Below, piece by piece: positions 5,559-5,924 of a stretch of 5,924 bases of DNA. The stretch covers positions 1 through 5,924 of the forward strand of contig DNGD01000223.1 in the NCBI GenBank assembly GCA_003486725.1, read 5' to 3'. Position 1 is the first letter of the stretch, and every line of letters starts with the position of its first letter. A model generated the notes under the pieces. The model did no database searches. It was not told where the DNA came from and saw nothing but the letters and a program-made list of their open reading frames with translations. The translations under genes were made by a program, and so were the position numbers. The stretch is from Rhodospirillaceae bacterium (GTDB lineage: Bacteria; Pseudomonadota; Alphaproteobacteria; UBA9219).

Positions 5559-5792
5559 GTTCAAAACGCTTTGTAGCAATAGCCTTTCCTGATCCTGATT
5601 TAAAATACCGCTCAAGCCTTCTTGCTGTTTCTTCGGTTTCTACAGCAACATAGCTTTTTAACTTGGCTGGCAGGAATGGTTTTGTAGCATCGACTTGTCC
5701 GGATTGATGCGATGAAAAACGACGTTTTAGATCATTCGTTGACCCAACATAATATCTTCATTATCCAGTTTAAGAAAATAGACGTACCACAC
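5542..5792 (-). pseudogene. GIY-YIG nuclease family protein, one-base frameshift
   Basis: Reading from GTG 5792 on the minus strand gives a start of WYVYFLKLDNEDI, typical of small stand-alone GIY-YIG nucleases, but the frame then runs into a stop. Shifting by one base at about 5750-5751 continues as YVGSTNDLKRRF, then LPAKLKSYVAVETEETARRLERYFKSG in two familiar blocks, to TGA 5544-5542. Adding one missing T (ATTATG to ATTTATG on the minus strand) restores an 83-residue protein of the usual length. It would have the two aromatic motifs (Tyr3-Val-Tyr5 and Tyr15-Val-Gly17), Arg24/Arg25 and the expected catalytic Glu61. The break falls exactly before the Tyr of the YxG motif, so the truncated product would lack the active site. 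GGGAGG at 5806-5801, inside the adjacent repeat, would be the ribosome site. The 3' end overlaps the pilin-like gene. A genuine loss of function and a single-base assembly error are both possible. Confidence 0.85.
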
Positions 5793-5799
5793 GGATATA

Positions 5800-5903
5800 G
5801 CCTCCCTGCGCTAAAGCTTCGGGAGGCACCCTACACCTTTTTGTTTTCGGCTGCCAGACCACCAAAAGGTGGCCTGCCACCCGAAGCTTTAGCGTAGGGT
5901 GGC
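5800..5903. repeat. 104-bp interrupted palindrome of two inverted hairpin units (REPIN/MITE-like)
   Basis: Two 28-base units face each other: 5800-5827 on plus and 5903-5876 on minus. They agree at 25 of 28 positions, including a perfect 15-base arm (CGCTAAAGCTTCGGG, 5809-5823, against 5880-5894). Each unit is also a hairpin by itself: GCCTCCC with GGGAGGC in the left unit and GCCACCC with GGGTGGC in the right. Two of the three differences are a paired T-A to A-T exchange that keeps the stem. A second shared block, CACCTTTT (5834-5841, minus 5871-5864), extends the symmetry. A small inner hairpin, CCACC, AAAA, GGTGG, lies at 5859-5872. The right unit overlaps the last four bases (G and CCA) of the tRNA gene. 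Paired inverted hairpin units are typical of REPINs or miniature transposable elements; the family is not identified. Confidence 0.7.
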
Positions 5904-5924
5904 GTGCCCTAGAGGATTTGAACC
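5900..5924 (-). tRNA. 3' end of a tRNA gene, cut by window edge (possibly tRNA-Arg)
   Basis: Read on the minus strand, the window begins GGTTCAAATCCTCT (5924-5911), the T-arm with its TTCAAAT loop. The acceptor strand AGGGCAC (5910-5904), a G discriminator (5903) and an encoded CCA (5902-5900) follow. The gene's 5' part, with the anticodon, lies beyond the window. The partner acceptor strand should read GTGCCCT. An acceptor of this type with G before CCA resembles bacterial tRNA-Arg(TCT), but the identity is a guess without the anticodon. The repeat element begins immediately at its 3' end. Confidence 0.75.

Noticed and set aside
5821..5847. Intrinsic terminator formed by the left repeat unit and the TTTTTGTTTT run
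   Set aside because: The T-run starts ten bases after the stem, too far for a standard terminator. It may still be a weak stop for transcripts of the pilin-like gene.
5712..5897. Forward 61-codon frame
   Set aside because: It runs antisense to the GIY-YIG reading and through the palindrome, so it is a shadow of these features.
1..5924. CRISPR array, complete insertion sequence or phage structural genes
   Set aside because: No regularly spaced repeats, transposase motifs or phage gene blocks are visible on either strand.

Overview
This is a bacterial window with moderate GC and typical Gram-negative envelope genes: a lipoprotein, secreted proteins with Sec signals, and a SleB-type wall hydrolase. 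A match to the GGAAC-N16-CGTT promoter of the alphaproteobacterial general stress sigma factor (EcfG/RpoE2 type) at 1450-1474 suggests Alphaproteobacteria. I cannot name a genus.

Layout, left half. A 25-residue hydrophobic protein lies at 92-169 (+). It is followed by two minus-strand genes that look like one operon: a secreted protein with a predicted beta-sandwich domain (1297 to 881), then a histidine-phosphatase-fold protein (837 to 193) that has Ser where the second catalytic His should be. A divergent intergenic region (1298-1561) holds two perfect short palindromes and the stress-type promoter. It leads into three plus-strand envelope genes: a small lipoprotein (1562-2074), a 544-residue membrane protein with a long Pro/His/Cys-rich, probably periplasmic tail (2171-3805), and a secreted SleB-like cell wall hydrolase (3901-4527). 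Their order and direction suggest envelope functions, but no shared pathway can be read from the sequence.

Layout, right half. This part looks like accessory DNA. The window ends inside the 3' end of a tRNA gene on the minus strand (5900-5924). A slightly decayed copy of the same tRNA 3' end sits at 4564-4591 in the same orientation, as expected for an att-like duplication. Between the two copies are a single pilin/pseudopilin-like gene (4896-5558) and, on the minus strand and overlapping its 3' end, a GIY-YIG nuclease gene (5792 to 5542). The nuclease gene carries a one-base frameshift exactly at its conserved YxG motif. Directly against the tRNA 3' end is a 104-bp interrupted palindrome made of two 28-nt hairpin units in opposite orientation. 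A compensatory base-pair change between the units indicates a structured REP/REPIN- or MITE-like repeat.

The most interesting part is 4564-5924: tRNA-end duplication, paired hairpin repeat, broken GIY-YIG gene and isolated pilin-like gene. The 544-residue His/Cys/Pro-rich membrane protein comes next.
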